This document shows positions 24,945-32,533 of a stretch of DNA of 42,104 nt, piece after piece. Position 1 is the stretch's first letter; every line of letters starts with the position of its first letter. The DNA is from an uncultured Eubacteriales bacterium (GTDB lineage: Bacteria > Bacillota > Clostridia > Oscillospirales > CAG-272): contig CAKSPO010000018.1 in the NCBI GenBank assembly GCA_934481515.1, forward strand, positions 1 through 42,104, given 5' to 3'. A program made the translations under genes and the position numbers. The notes under the pieces are model-generated. The model was not told the DNA's origin. It saw only the letters and a program-made list of their open reading frames with translations, and did no database searches.

Positions 24945-25034
24945 GACCGGAACAGCTTCAGTATAGCACAGGAAAGGGAGAAAAAACATGGACTTTTGAC
25001 CCGGAAAGATGGAGGTATGAACCGTTTTTAAGAA

Positions 25035-25078
25035 ACAAAACAAAATCCGGTACAAAAGGAATCTCCTTCTGCACCGGA
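25035..25078 (-). terminator. Terminator after rpe
   Basis: On the minus strand a stem from TCCGGTGCAGAAGGA to TCCTTTTGTACCGGA with one or two mismatches is followed by TTTTGTTTTGT. It starts 18 bp after the rpe stop. Confidence 0.82.
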
Positions 25079-25096
25079 AAAATCCGGATCTGTTAT

Positions 25097-25768
25097 TCAG
25101 GGGCGATAGGGGTGCTCTTCCGCAATCTGCTTCATTTCCGCAATAACTGCACGCGGATGCTTTGCACGGAAGATTGCAGAACCGGCGACAATGATATTGG
25201 CACCGGCTTCCGTCGCAAGCGCCACGTTTTCCGGCTTGAGACCACCGTCTACCTCAATATCAAGCTTTCGTCCGCTCCGCTCCGCATAGCGGCGTACCGT
25301 CCGAACCTTTTCCAGCGTTTCCGGAATCAGGGACTGACCGCCAAAGCCGGGAACCACCGTCATAATCAATGCCATATCCAGCATGGGGAGGTAGGGAATC
25401 AGCTGTTCCACCGGCGTCGCCGGGGAAATTGCCATCGCACAGCGAACCTCTCTGGAGCGGATCGCAGAAAGTACCCGTTCCGGATCCCGACAGCTTTCCA
25501 GATGCACCGTAATAATATCGGCGCCCGCCTTTACAAAATCATCAATGTACCGGATCGGATCGTTAATCATCAGATGAACATCAAAAATCAGCTTGCTATG
25601 CGGGCGAAGCGCGGCAACAATCGGAGCGCCAAAACTGATGTTCGGCACAAAAGCGCCGTCCATAATATCCAGATGCAGGTAATTTGCACCGGCATCCGCC
25701 ACGCGCCGGACCTCGTTTTCCAGATTTGCAAAATCAGCGGCAAGCAGAGAAGGAGCAATGTAGATCAT
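25097..25768 (-). CDS. rpe: Ribulose-phosphate 3-epimerase
   Basis: The protein has 223 aa, the normal length of this TIM-barrel enzyme, which interconverts ribulose-5-phosphate and xylulose-5-phosphate in the pentose phosphate pathway. Motifs: APSLLAADFANL, LHLDIMDGAFVPN (metal and catalytic Asp), FDVHLMI, MTVVPGFGGQ and IEVDGGL. ATG 25768 follows AAAGGTGG at good spacing; the upstream ATG at 25804 has no ribosome site. The 164 bp between ispF and rpe hold no gene and no confident promoter (a TATGAT box is present without a clear -35). rpe may be read from the ispDF unit or from its own weak promoter. Confidence 0.96.
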   Translation of the reverse strand: MIYIAPSLLAADFANLENEVRRVADAGANYLHLDIMDGAFVPNISFGAPIVAALRPHSKLIFDVHLMINDPIRYIDDFVKAGADIITVHLESCRDPERVLSAIRSREVRCAMAISPATPVEQLIPYLPMLDMALIMTVVPGFGGQSLIPETLEKVRTVRRYAERSGRKLDIEVDGGLKPENVALATEAGANIIVAGSAIFRAKHPRAVIAEMKQIAEEHPYRP

Positions 25769-25932
25769 AAGAAAGCATCCACCTTTCAAAAAAATGACGG
25801 ACAACCGGAATTTTTTGTCAAAAGAAAGCCGTTTCTGTCATATCATAGGAAAGAAAGCACGTATCAGACTCTGTGCGGAAGAGATTGCAAAAGAAAGGGA
25901 AGTGGGAACATGCTCCGTACAGCTGATACTTT

Positions 25933-26433
25933 TCATAGATTCAGAGGCGCGTCCGTACGAAACAAAAGAGCAACCGCATGTGCGGCAATTCCGAGCTTTT
26001 CACCGGTAAATCCGAGGTGTTCCTCCGTTGTGGCTTTGACGCTGACCGCGTCCTCTGAAATTCCAAGCGCCTCGGAAAGCTTTCGGCGCATCGACCCGAT
26101 ATAAGGAGCCAGCTTCGGTGCCTGCGCCAACACGGTCGCGTCAATGTTTCCGATTTCCCATCCGTGTTCCCGGATCAGAGTGGCGACCCGTGTCGCCAAT
26201 AAAAGGCTGTCCGCACCCGCGTATGCAGGGTCGTTGTCCGGAAAATGCTTTCCGATGTCCCCAAGCGCCAGCGCTCCGAGGAGCGCGTCCATGATGGCAT
26301 GCGTCAGAACGTCCGCGTCGGAATGTCCGAGCAGACCGGTTTCGTGTGGCACATTAACACCGCCGAGGATCAGCTGCCGTCCGGAAACCAGCCGGTGCAC
26401 ATCATACCCGTGCCCAATACGAAAAGGAGTCAT
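25933..26433 (-). CDS. ispF: 2-C-methyl-D-erythritol 2,4-cyclodiphosphate synthase
   Basis: The protein has 166 aa, standard length. Motifs: RIGHGYDVHRL (Asp/His metal ligands), GLLGHSDADVLTHAIMDALL, DIGKHFPD and KATTEEHLGF. It is the fifth enzyme of the MEP isoprenoid pathway. Its ATG overlaps the ispD stop (ATGA, 26433-26430), so translation is coupled. Confidence 0.97.
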   Translation of the reverse strand: MTPFRIGHGYDVHRLVSGRQLILGGVNVPHETGLLGHSDADVLTHAIMDALLGALALGDIGKHFPDNDPAYAGADSLLLATRVATLIREHGWEIGNIDATVLAQAPKLAPYIGSMRRKLSEALGISEDAVSVKATTEEHLGFTGEKLGIAAHAVALLFRTDAPLNL

Positions 26434-27170
26434 TTTTTTCTCCTGGCATTGAGAATGGCTTTGGCAAGCGGCAGATCGGCAGGAGTCGTCAGCTTGATGT
26501 TGGCTCTGCCGCACTCCACAAGACGCACCTTGTATCCAAGATGTTCGATCAGAGAGGCATCATCCGTTCCTTCAAAACCGTCATTTTCCGCTTTGATGAG
26601 CGCCGCCTGATAAAGAGACGTGTGAAAGACCTGCGGAGTCTGTACCTGCCAGAGTCCCGCCCGATCCACCGTTTCGCGGACAATTCCGAGGACTGACGCG
26701 CGCTTTACCGTATCGGTAATCAGATGTGCCGCACAGGCGGCTTTGTGCCGGTAAGCCATCAGACAAACCTTTGTAATCTGCGCCGGTGTCGTCAGACAGC
26801 GCGCACCGTCCGCAATGGCAACATATTTGACCTCAGCTCCCAGCTTTTCCACACCCCGGCGGGCAGACTCCTGCCGCGTGGCACCTCCGCTGACCAGATG
26901 TGTCATCTTCCGGATGCCGTATTTTTTCCGGATTGCAAAAATCTCCTCAAAATCCGACGGACGGCTGACTACAACAATCTCACGGATCAGCGGGCACCGT
27001 TCATAGGCAAGGAGCGTATAGGCAAGAACCGGAATTCCATTGATCCGATAGAGCTGCTTATTGATTTTTCCCATACGGGTCGCGTTACCGGCAGCAAGAA
27101 TGACCGCCGCCGTATCGGTTTCCGGCAGTTTCTCCCGGAGCGCTTCGGCAATATCAAAAATTGTGCTCAT
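26430..27170 (-). CDS. ispD: 2-C-methyl-D-erythritol 4-phosphate cytidylyltransferase
   Basis: The protein has 246 aa. Motifs: VILAAGNATRMG with a nearby Lys (KINKQL) for CTP binding, VAIADGARCLTTP and WQVQTPQVFHTS, all IspD signatures. It makes CDP-methylerythritol in the MEP pathway; IspF, encoded next, acts two steps later (IspE is not in the window). AAAAGGAG precedes the ATG. It starts 33 bp after rpiB on the same strand. Confidence 0.96.
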   Translation of the reverse strand: MSTIFDIAEALREKLPETDTAAVILAAGNATRMGKINKQLYRINGIPVLAYTLLAYERCPLIREIVVVSRPSDFEEIFAIRKKYGIRKMTHLVSGGATRQESARRGVEKLGAEVKYVAIADGARCLTTPAQITKVCLMAYRHKAACAAHLITDTVKRASVLGIVRETVDRAGLWQVQTPQVFHTSLYQAALIKAENDGFEGTDDASLIEHLGYKVRLVECGRANIKLTTPADLPLAKAILNARRKK

Positions 27171-27203
27171 GCAAAACTCCTTTTATCGGTTTTGTGCTTT
27201 TTC

Positions 27204-27665
27204 TCAGTTTCCGGATTCTTCCGCCTCAATCGCGGTAATCATATCCACACGGCGCTGGTGCTTTCCGCCTTCAAATTCGGCATCAATGAATGCATCCACC
27301 AGATCAAATGCCAGACCCATGCCGACCACACGCTCTCCGAAGCAAAGCACATTCGCGTCATTGTGCATCCGCGTCAGGCGGGCACTGAAGGTATCGGAGC
27401 AGGCGGCGGCACGGATTCCGCGATGCTTGTTCGCCGCCATCGACATTCCGATGCCGGTGCCGCAGATCAAAATTCCCAGCTCCGTTACCCCGTCCTGAAT
27501 ATTTTTGCAGACCGCGTGTGCAAAGGCAGGGTAATCACAACTTGCCGTCGAATCGGTGCCGACATCCAGCACCTCAATTCCGCGTTCGCGCAGATGCTCC
27601 GCCACTTTCAGCTTCAGTTCATAACCGGCATGGTCGCAGCCGATGGTCATTTTCCGGATATTCAT
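27204..27665 (-). CDS. rpiB: Ribose-5-phosphate isomerase B (RpiB/LacAB family)
   Basis: The protein has 153 aa. Motifs: GCDHAGYELK at the N terminus, DVGTDSTASCDYPAFA, GILICGTGIGMSMAANKHRGIRAA (in parts) with the catalytic Cys, and HNDANVLCFG. It interconverts ribose- and ribulose-5-phosphate. ATG 27665 overlaps the tsaB stop (ATGA). The longer in-frame extension lies inside tsaB and is not the start. Together with rpe on the same strand it covers two pentose phosphate steps. LacA/LacB-type galactose-6-phosphate isomerase is less likely because only one subunit gene exists. Confidence 0.95.
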   Translation of the reverse strand: MNIRKMTIGCDHAGYELKLKVAEHLRERGIEVLDVGTDSTASCDYPAFAHAVCKNIQDGVTELGILICGTGIGMSMAANKHRGIRAAACSDTFSARLTRMHNDANVLCFGERVVGMGLAFDLVDAFIDAEFEGGKHQRRVDMITAIEAEESGN

Positions 27666-28387
27666 ATCGGATTCCTCTCTGTAAAAGAAATTTTTGTATG
27701 GGACAGACGTTCTGCGCGTTCCCGCTCCGCCTGCGGAGCACGCAGATAGATTGGAGAAAGTTCCCGGTCGGAAATGCATGCACCGGCATCCCGCATCCGC
27801 CGTGCAACCCGCGCAACGGACACGGCAGAGGGCACACGGACACTCTCCGGCGCCGGAACCAGCGGAACAGACAATGCCTGCGTGGCAAGTGCATAGCCGT
27901 CACCGCAGAGATGCACCGGCTCCCGATACTCCGAAAGCACCAGGTTCAGCGCCTCCAATGACATCACGGAATCCGGAAGCAACCGCTGCGGTACATTCCC
28001 GTCGGAACGGAACAGCGCCGTATAGACCTGATTCCGCCGCGCATTCATCACCGGACAAATCAATCCGGGGGAGAGTGCCAACCGGTCGGCAAGCGCCTCC
28101 GGCGCGGAAACACCGACGCAGGGAATTCCGGTTCCGAAGGCAAGTCCCTTGATCGTGGAAACCCCGATCCGTATGCCCGTAAAGGATCCGGGACCCGTCG
28201 TTACCGCAAACAGCCCGATCTCCGGAACCTTCATCCGGAACTGACCGAGCAGGAATTCCACCATCGGCAACAGGGTTTCGCTGTGTGTGTTTCCGTGGTT
28301 CAGTGTGATCTCTCCAAGAACAGTCTCCTCCTCACACAGCGCTGCGGAAGCCGTCAGCGCCGTGCTTTCCAAAGCAAGAATCTTCAT
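27662..28387 (-). CDS. tsaB: t6A biosynthesis protein TsaB
   Basis: The protein has 241 aa. The ASKHA-fold N terminus MKILALESTALTASAAL, the NHGNTHSETLLPM segment and TTGPGSFTGIRIGV are TsaB signatures. It is the scaffold of the TsaBDE complex that puts threonylcarbamoyl on A37 of ANN-decoding tRNAs. It overlaps tsaE by one base (TGATG) and rpiB by four (ATGA). tsaD is not in the window. Confidence 0.96.
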   Translation of the reverse strand: MKILALESTALTASAALCEEETVLGEITLNHGNTHSETLLPMVEFLLGQFRMKVPEIGLFAVTTGPGSFTGIRIGVSTIKGLAFGTGIPCVGVSAPEALADRLALSPGLICPVMNARRNQVYTALFRSDGNVPQRLLPDSVMSLEALNLVLSEYREPVHLCGDGYALATQALSVPLVPAPESVRVPSAVSVARVARRMRDAGACISDRELSPIYLRAPQAERERAERLSHTKISFTERNPI

Positions 28388-28857
28388 CAGGGCTCCTCCT
28401 TACGAATGACCTCCACCCGAATCTCCCGACTCTCCGGCAGAGCATCATTGTCTTTCCGGATGGTCACCCGGATATGTTCCTCCGGAATGGCTTCCGGGAT
28501 TTTTTCGCTCCATTCCGCCAGACAAACCCCGCCGCGCGTCAGATAGTCATCGTAACCAATGGAGAAAAGGTCATCCTCACTGTCCACCCGATACATATCA
28601 AAATGAAAAACGGGACAGGTGCCGGAACGGTATTCGTTCACGATCGAAAAGGTGGGAGAGCGAACGCATGAACCCGGAGACAGCACGGAGGCGAAACCGC
28701 GGACAAAAGCGGTTTTCCCGACGCCGAGGTCTCCGTAAAGAGCGATAAACGGCGGAAGCACTCCGGCATTGTCCGCAAGCCGCCTTGCAAGCGCCTTTCC
28801 GACGGCTTCCGTTTCCTCCGGACTGAAAGTATGATAAACTGTATTTTCGGTAATCAT
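28387..28857 (-). CDS. tsaE: t6A biosynthesis ATPase TsaE
   Basis: The protein has 156 aa. It has Walker A GDLGVGKTAFVRG, VRSPTFSIVNEY and VFHFDMYRV (Walker B region), and LAEWSEKIPEAIP, all TsaE features. It is the ATPase of the TsaBDE complex. ATG 28857 follows AGGAAACG; the extension to 28941 is unlikely. It is the first gene of the tsaE-tsaB-rpiB-ispD-ispF unit. Confidence 0.95.
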   Translation of the reverse strand: MITENTVYHTFSPEETEAVGKALARRLADNAGVLPPFIALYGDLGVGKTAFVRGFASVLSPGSCVRSPTFSIVNEYRSGTCPVFHFDMYRVDSEDDLFSIGYDDYLTRGGVCLAEWSEKIPEAIPEEHIRVTIRKDNDALPESREIRVEVIRKEEP

Positions 28858-28957
28858 TCGTTTCCTGCTCTCTCCGGTAAGAAATGCGTGCTCAACTGAA
28901 TCCGGGAACGGGGGATGGGGAACGCAACCAATACCATTCATCTATTTATATAGCTAT

Positions 28958-28986
28958 AGTTTATCACAAGTTTGCGGATTTGTAAA
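28958..28986 (-). promoter_or_regulatory. Promoter of the tsaE operon
   Basis: On the minus strand TTTACA (28986-28981), a 17-base spacer, then TAAACT (28963-28958). The -10 departs from consensus at two positions. It lies about 100 bp before the tsaE start, immediately after the stop of the DUF896 gene. Confidence 0.65.
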
Positions 28987-29005
28987 TACTTTCACCCGGA
29001 AATCT

Positions 29006-29251
29006 TTACTTTTGTTCCGGATTTTCCTGTTTTTTTGCTTTTTTCGTCTCATCCCGCAACTCTTCCAGACTCTTTTTGCTTCCGTCCGGATACTGAACCA
29101 CCGTATGCTTCAGAACATTTCCGAAGCCCGCGCGGAACTCCTCCAGATACTCCAGACGCAAAGCCATCTGCTCCTGTCGCTCTTCCTCCGTCAGTGTGTC
29201 CTTCGGCTTTTTCGCCAATTCGTTGATTCGCGCAATTTTTTCCTTTTCCAT
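29006..29251 (-). CDS. DUF896 (YnzC/UPF0291) family protein
   Basis: The protein has 81 aa. It begins EKEKIARINELAKKPKD and continues LTEEERQEQMALRLEYLEEF, the diagnostic helical hairpin of DUF896, followed by VVQYPDGSKKS. Members are small cytoplasmic Firmicute proteins; Bacillus YnzC is SOS-linked, but the molecular role is not settled. An ideal AGGAGGTGG lies 8 bases before the ATG. The DUF6873 gene ends 35 bp upstream on the same strand. Confidence 0.93.
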   Translation of the reverse strand: MEKEKIARINELAKKPKDTLTEEERQEQMALRLEYLEEFRAGFGNVLKHTVVQYPDGSKKSLEELRDETKKAKKQENPEQK

Positions 29252-29286
29252 AAAATATCCACCTCCTGTAGATGTAGCAATTCCGA

Positions 29287-30024
29287 TCAGCTCCCGGAAA
29301 CTCCCGCCACGGTCGGAAGCAGGAACAGCGTCCCATAATCCGTCAGCGGCTCCTCTGTCAGAGCAATACAGTCAAACCCGCGCGCCCGACAAAAAGCATC
29401 TATCTGTTCTGCTCCCGCCTGCGCACGGTAATTTCCGGCAAAATAAACGGTATCGGTTCCTCCGTAGGGAGCAAACGACGCACACCCGCCCCAGAAGCCA
29501 AACGGGTAGCCCGGCAAACGAATCTCGCCGGCAGGAAGGCGCAAAACCGCCTGACCTGCCGCTTCCGCCGCCTTGGCAATGGAGGGATCCGCCGTCATAA
29601 GAGCATTGCTCCCAACCGGAATCACCGAGCATTTTGCATACCCCTGACGTACCGGAACCACCCGGTAGCAAGGATTTTCCGCAATCCGCCGCGCCGTGTG
29701 GGCGGCATTGCAGTATAGAACGGTTCCGACCAAAGCGGCATTGAAAAGAATATCCGCCGGATACGCGGCGCCGTATTCCTCCGGAACCGAAAAAATTTGC
29801 TTCCCGGTCAGGGCGGAAATGCGGGACAGCTCCTCCTTCGCCAGGCGAACATAGCTTTTGGTGCAAAGGATTCCGTCCGGCGCAAAAAACAAAAGCATAT
29901 CCGGATGCGTGCAGACCGGCTCCGGAAGTCCCGGATGTGGGGGAAGCAAAACAGTTGTAAAGCCCTTTTTCAAAAACGCGCTTTGAATGGAGTACGGAAC
30001 GGATGCTCCGAGAAGTGCAAGCAT
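29287..30024 (-). CDS. DUF6873-type GME-fold protein
   Basis: The protein has 245 aa. The pattern VLPPHPGLPEPVCTHPDML, VRQGYAKCSVIPVGSNALM, ADPSIAKAAEAAG, IRLPGYPFGFWGGCAS and DYGTLFLLPT matches what I recall of the DUF6873 family in Clostridia, which is predicted to share the guanidine-modifying (amidinotransferase-like) fold. No function is established. Conserved His in HPDM and Cys in KCS could be catalytic, but this is inference. ATG 30024 follows GGAAGGGAG. It sits between the rpmB terminator and the DUF896 gene. Confidence 0.7.
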   Translation of the reverse strand: MLALLGASVPYSIQSAFLKKGFTTVLLPPHPGLPEPVCTHPDMLLFFAPDGILCTKSYVRLAKEELSRISALTGKQIFSVPEEYGAAYPADILFNAALVGTVLYCNAAHTARRIAENPCYRVVPVRQGYAKCSVIPVGSNALMTADPSIAKAAEAAGQAVLRLPAGEIRLPGYPFGFWGGCASFAPYGGTDTVYFAGNYRAQAGAEQIDAFCRARGFDCIALTEEPLTDYGTLFLLPTVAGVSGS

Positions 30025-30041
30025 AAAATATCTCCCTTCCG

Positions 30042-30070
30042 CTATATCGGAACCCGCTTGTCCCTGTAAA
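30042..30070 (-). promoter_or_regulatory. Possible promoter of the DUF6873/DUF896 pair
   Basis: On the minus strand TTTACA (30070-30065), a 17-base spacer, then ATATAG (30047-30042). The -35 is in the tail of the rpmB terminator. The -10 is weak and it would leave only about a 10-base leader, so confidence is low. Confidence 0.3.
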
Positions 30071-30100
30071 ACAAAGGGCAGACACAAAAAGGTGTCTGCC
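30071..30100 (-). terminator. Terminator of rpmB
   Basis: On the minus strand GGCAGACAC (30100-30092) pairs with GTGTCTGCC (30085-30077), followed by CTTTGTTTT. It starts 27 bp after the rpmB stop. Confidence 0.85.
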
Positions 30101-30126
30101 TTGTCTTTATTTGCACATCCCCGGCA

Positions 30127-30297
30127 TTAAGCCTTTTTCATGGTGCGCAGGCAACGGGAACAAACATAGATTGCTTTGTCGCCTTCCAATTTTACTTTGC
30201 GAATGTTGGGTTTCCATGTTCTGTTGGTTTTCCGGTGAGAGTGGGAAACGTTCTGACCGAACACAACACCCTTGTTGCAAATACAACACTTTGCCAT
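30127..30297 (-). CDS. rpmB: 50S ribosomal protein L28
   Basis: The protein has 56 aa. It begins MAKCCICNKGVVFGQNVSHS and contains KTNRTWKPNIRKV and CSRCLRTMKK, the conserved L28 sequence. Cys4, Cys7, Cys46 and Cys49 form the zinc-binding CxxC pairs of the C+ type. An ideal AGGAGGTG lies 8 bases before the ATG. It has a consensus promoter and terminator, so it is a single-gene unit, as in many Firmicutes. Confidence 0.97.
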   Translation of the reverse strand: MAKCCICNKGVVFGQNVSHSHRKTNRTWKPNIRKVKLEGDKAIYVCSRCLRTMKKA

Positions 30298-30373
30298 TTT
30301 TGACACCTCCTATACAAGCTCTTTGCCGATTTCAATCTCTGTCCGGCATGCAACTGCTGATACAACAATCGCT

Positions 30374-30402
30374 ATTATAGCATATCTTTTCGAAAAATGC
30401 AA
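30374..30402 (-). promoter_or_regulatory. Sigma-A promoter of rpmB
   Basis: On the minus strand TTGCAT (30402-30397), a 17-base spacer, then TATAAT (30379-30374), about 77 bp before the start codon. It begins only 20 bp after the stop of the PurL-like gene, with no terminator between, so some read-through into rpmB is possible. Confidence 0.85.
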
Positions 30403-30421
30403 GAGTTTTTTGATATTTTTT

Positions 30422-32533
30422 TTAACGGAATGCTTCTTTTTTACATAAAATGCCGAGATCACAAGAAGACAGTGCTCCGGATAGGACAATTGTTCCTGCG
30501 GGAAGCGCATCGTTCTGCCCGAAGGCAATCACTTTTCCGCCTGCCTTCTGCATCACTTTTAACGCAAAGTCCACCTCCGGAACGGTTTTCGGAAGCGTTA
30601 CGCCGCGGCAGAGGAACAACAAATGCGCACCGAGAAGTGCACGGGAAAAAGGAAGCACGTCCGTCCCGCTGTGAAACAGGCGTACCGAGGCTCCTTGCCG
30701 CAGCAGGGCGGATGCCAGTACAACGGCATCTCCGTCCTCCGGAGCCGCAAAAAGTACCGCCTCTGTCTGCTCCGACCAGATCCGGGAAACAATCGGGGAA
30801 AAGGAATGCCCCGTATCGGTCGCCGCAGGCAAAGCATCCGCCACCGTACCGACCACCCGGAAGGGAAGTGTGACATTGGTTTCCAGCAATACTGCCAGCG
30901 GAAGTACTCCTTCCCCGGCAATTGCATTATCGGAAAGCACACATCTGTTTTCCCCTTGCATTTTTCGCAGCCCGTCCGTCAGAGATTCGCCGAAGAGAAT
31001 CCGCGTACTGAAAAGAGAGCCGTTGCGCGACGCATCGGAACAAATCCGCAAAAGCTTCCGCAAAGCGGAGAAATCCGGCAATCCGTCCCGCAATACGGGA
31101 ACCTCCATCGCATAGACCGTATTGCCGACGCGGCGCAACCGGTTCGGGATTGCCGTTCCCGTTGCCACGGAAAATACGGACACCGAAGGAGTTGCATCCC
31201 CGGATGCGGAGAAGCGGATGGCGGATGCGTAAACGGAAAATTCCGCCTGCACCCGGTAAAGCCCCAAAACCATCGAGAGTGCCGCACCTGCGGCTTCCGG
31301 AGTCGCAAGTTGCTTCGGAATAGCGAACCGAACCGACAACAACTGATCCTCCGGAGCAACGCCGCAAAGCGCCAATGAGATCACCGGAAGGAGTGCTGCC
31401 GAAACGGAAGAGCGGAAAAACGAACCGGTCGGCGCGGCAACTGCGGCAGAGGAAAGCTTCCCGGCACATTCCGCGGCATCGGAAGATACGGCGTTGTCCT
31501 GCATCAGATAAGCACAGCTCTCACCGCCAACCACCGGACGGAAGGAAACGTTGTCCGGAAGAGCCGTTCCTTCCTCCGGCAGAACCGCAGTCTGCTCTTT
31601 ATAGTGAAACAGCCGGCTGAGAAAATCAGACTGCAGTGAAAATGTTTCCTTCCGGCTCCTGGAAAAGGTGAAACAACCGTTGCGACATACGGCGGCAAAG
31701 ACCGAAACCTCCAGCCCTGCTGCCGCGGCATCTTCACGCAGTCTTCCGACCGCCGACTCCGGAATCCGAAGCAACCGGCATCCGGCATAATGATTGTTGA
31801 GCGCTGTCAGGTTTGCCGGAAGATTCAGCAACCGGAGCGCGGAAAGATCAATCCACGCACTCTCCACATGCTCCAGAAGCACGGATAGCAAGCCTTCCGC
31901 CGGAACGGTGATTGCGCCCTGCAAATAGGTGCCCACCGGGTCGGAAACGAGAAACGCCTCCGCCGCCCGTCCGAAGGAAAGCGGATTCTGTCCGTCCTTC
32001 GGAATCAGCAGGGCAAGCAGGGATCTCTGCGATGCTTCTGCGGACGGCTCCGGAGAGAAAAAGCGAAGACGCTGTTTCCCGTCCGGTGTCAGAACACAGT
32101 TTTTCAGCGCCGGAACGTCCGTACCGGAAACCGATTCCGTGACGGACAGGAAGCAATCCGGAACTGCTTTTCCGGATCGTTGCAGATATGCATTGGCAAC
32201 TCCTGCCGCTTCCGGAAGTGTCATCGGTCTCGTCTGGCGCGGAGAGACCGCACGGTGCTTCTCCGCCAGATCCCGGTAGGTCGCGCCGGCAGATTTCTCT
32301 TTCACCGTCACCTCCGGAAGAATGACCCCGAGGGGAGATTCCTCCAGAATTGCGGAAAGGCGATCCAGCATCTGCAATTCATCCGAATAAGGATCGCGTC
32401 CCGCAGAAGCATAATACTGCGCACAGAAGCGCAGGGAATCCACCGGCATGGAAAGCCCCAAGAGCACCTTCAGACGCAGAAACTGTTCGGTATTGTATCG
32501 GCTGAAGCCGGAAATAACAGAAATGTTTTTCAT
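30422..32533 (-). CDS. Degenerate PurL-like (FGAM synthase) pseudoenzyme
   Basis: The protein has 703 aa; long PurL has about 1200-1300. The order of PurL landmarks can be followed: GLSMPVDSLRFCAQYY plus GRDPYSDELQMLDRL (27-59, the linker before the catalytic domain), SAALLPVISLALCGVAP (378-394), LATPEAAGAALSMVLGLYRV (409-428), IPNRLRRVGNTVYAMEVPV with DGLPDFSAL (462-491), FSTRILFGESLTDGLRKM (508-525), and a truncated glutaminase-like end (EAVLFAAPEDGDAVVLASAL onward). The catalytic YWSDHCRHTTF, the GGKDSMSG loop and the glutaminase GxCNG Cys are absent. The reading frame is intact, so it looks selected, not decayed. Its ATG overlaps the mtaB stop (ATGA). It might be a nucleotide-sensing or regulatory protein. 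Homology is by eye. Confidence 0.7.
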   Translation of the reverse strand: MKNISVISGFSRYNTEQFLRLKVLLGLSMPVDSLRFCAQYYASAGRDPYSDELQMLDRLSAILEESPLGVILPEVTVKEKSAGATYRDLAEKHRAVSPRQTRPMTLPEAAGVANAYLQRSGKAVPDCFLSVTESVSGTDVPALKNCVLTPDGKQRLRFFSPEPSAEASQRSLLALLIPKDGQNPLSFGRAAEAFLVSDPVGTYLQGAITVPAEGLLSVLLEHVESAWIDLSALRLLNLPANLTALNNHYAGCRLLRIPESAVGRLREDAAAAGLEVSVFAAVCRNGCFTFSRSRKETFSLQSDFLSRLFHYKEQTAVLPEEGTALPDNVSFRPVVGGESCAYLMQDNAVSSDAAECAGKLSSAAVAAPTGSFFRSSVSAALLPVISLALCGVAPEDQLLSVRFAIPKQLATPEAAGAALSMVLGLYRVQAEFSVYASAIRFSASGDATPSVSVFSVATGTAIPNRLRRVGNTVYAMEVPVLRDGLPDFSALRKLLRICSDASRNGSLFSTRILFGESLTDGLRKMQGENRCVLSDNAIAGEGVLPLAVLLETNVTLPFRVVGTVADALPAATDTGHSFSPIVSRIWSEQTEAVLFAAPEDGDAVVLASALLRQGASVRLFHSGTDVLPFSRALLGAHLLFLCRGVTLPKTVPEVDFALKVMQKAGGKVIAFGQNDALPAGTIVLSGALSSCDLGILCKKEAFR

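Noticed and set aside
23885..26104. Plus-strand open frame of 739 codons opposite the fucosidase, rpe and ispF genes
   Set aside because: It lies opposite three certain genes plus their intergenic regions and shows no family pattern. A plus frame at 32686-33918 opposite mtaB is rejected for the same reason.
30422..32533. PurL-like gene as a decayed pseudogene
   Set aside because: The frame is intact over 703 codons, has a coupled start with mtaB and normal codon use. Loss of motifs with an open frame points to a pseudoenzyme, not a dead gene.
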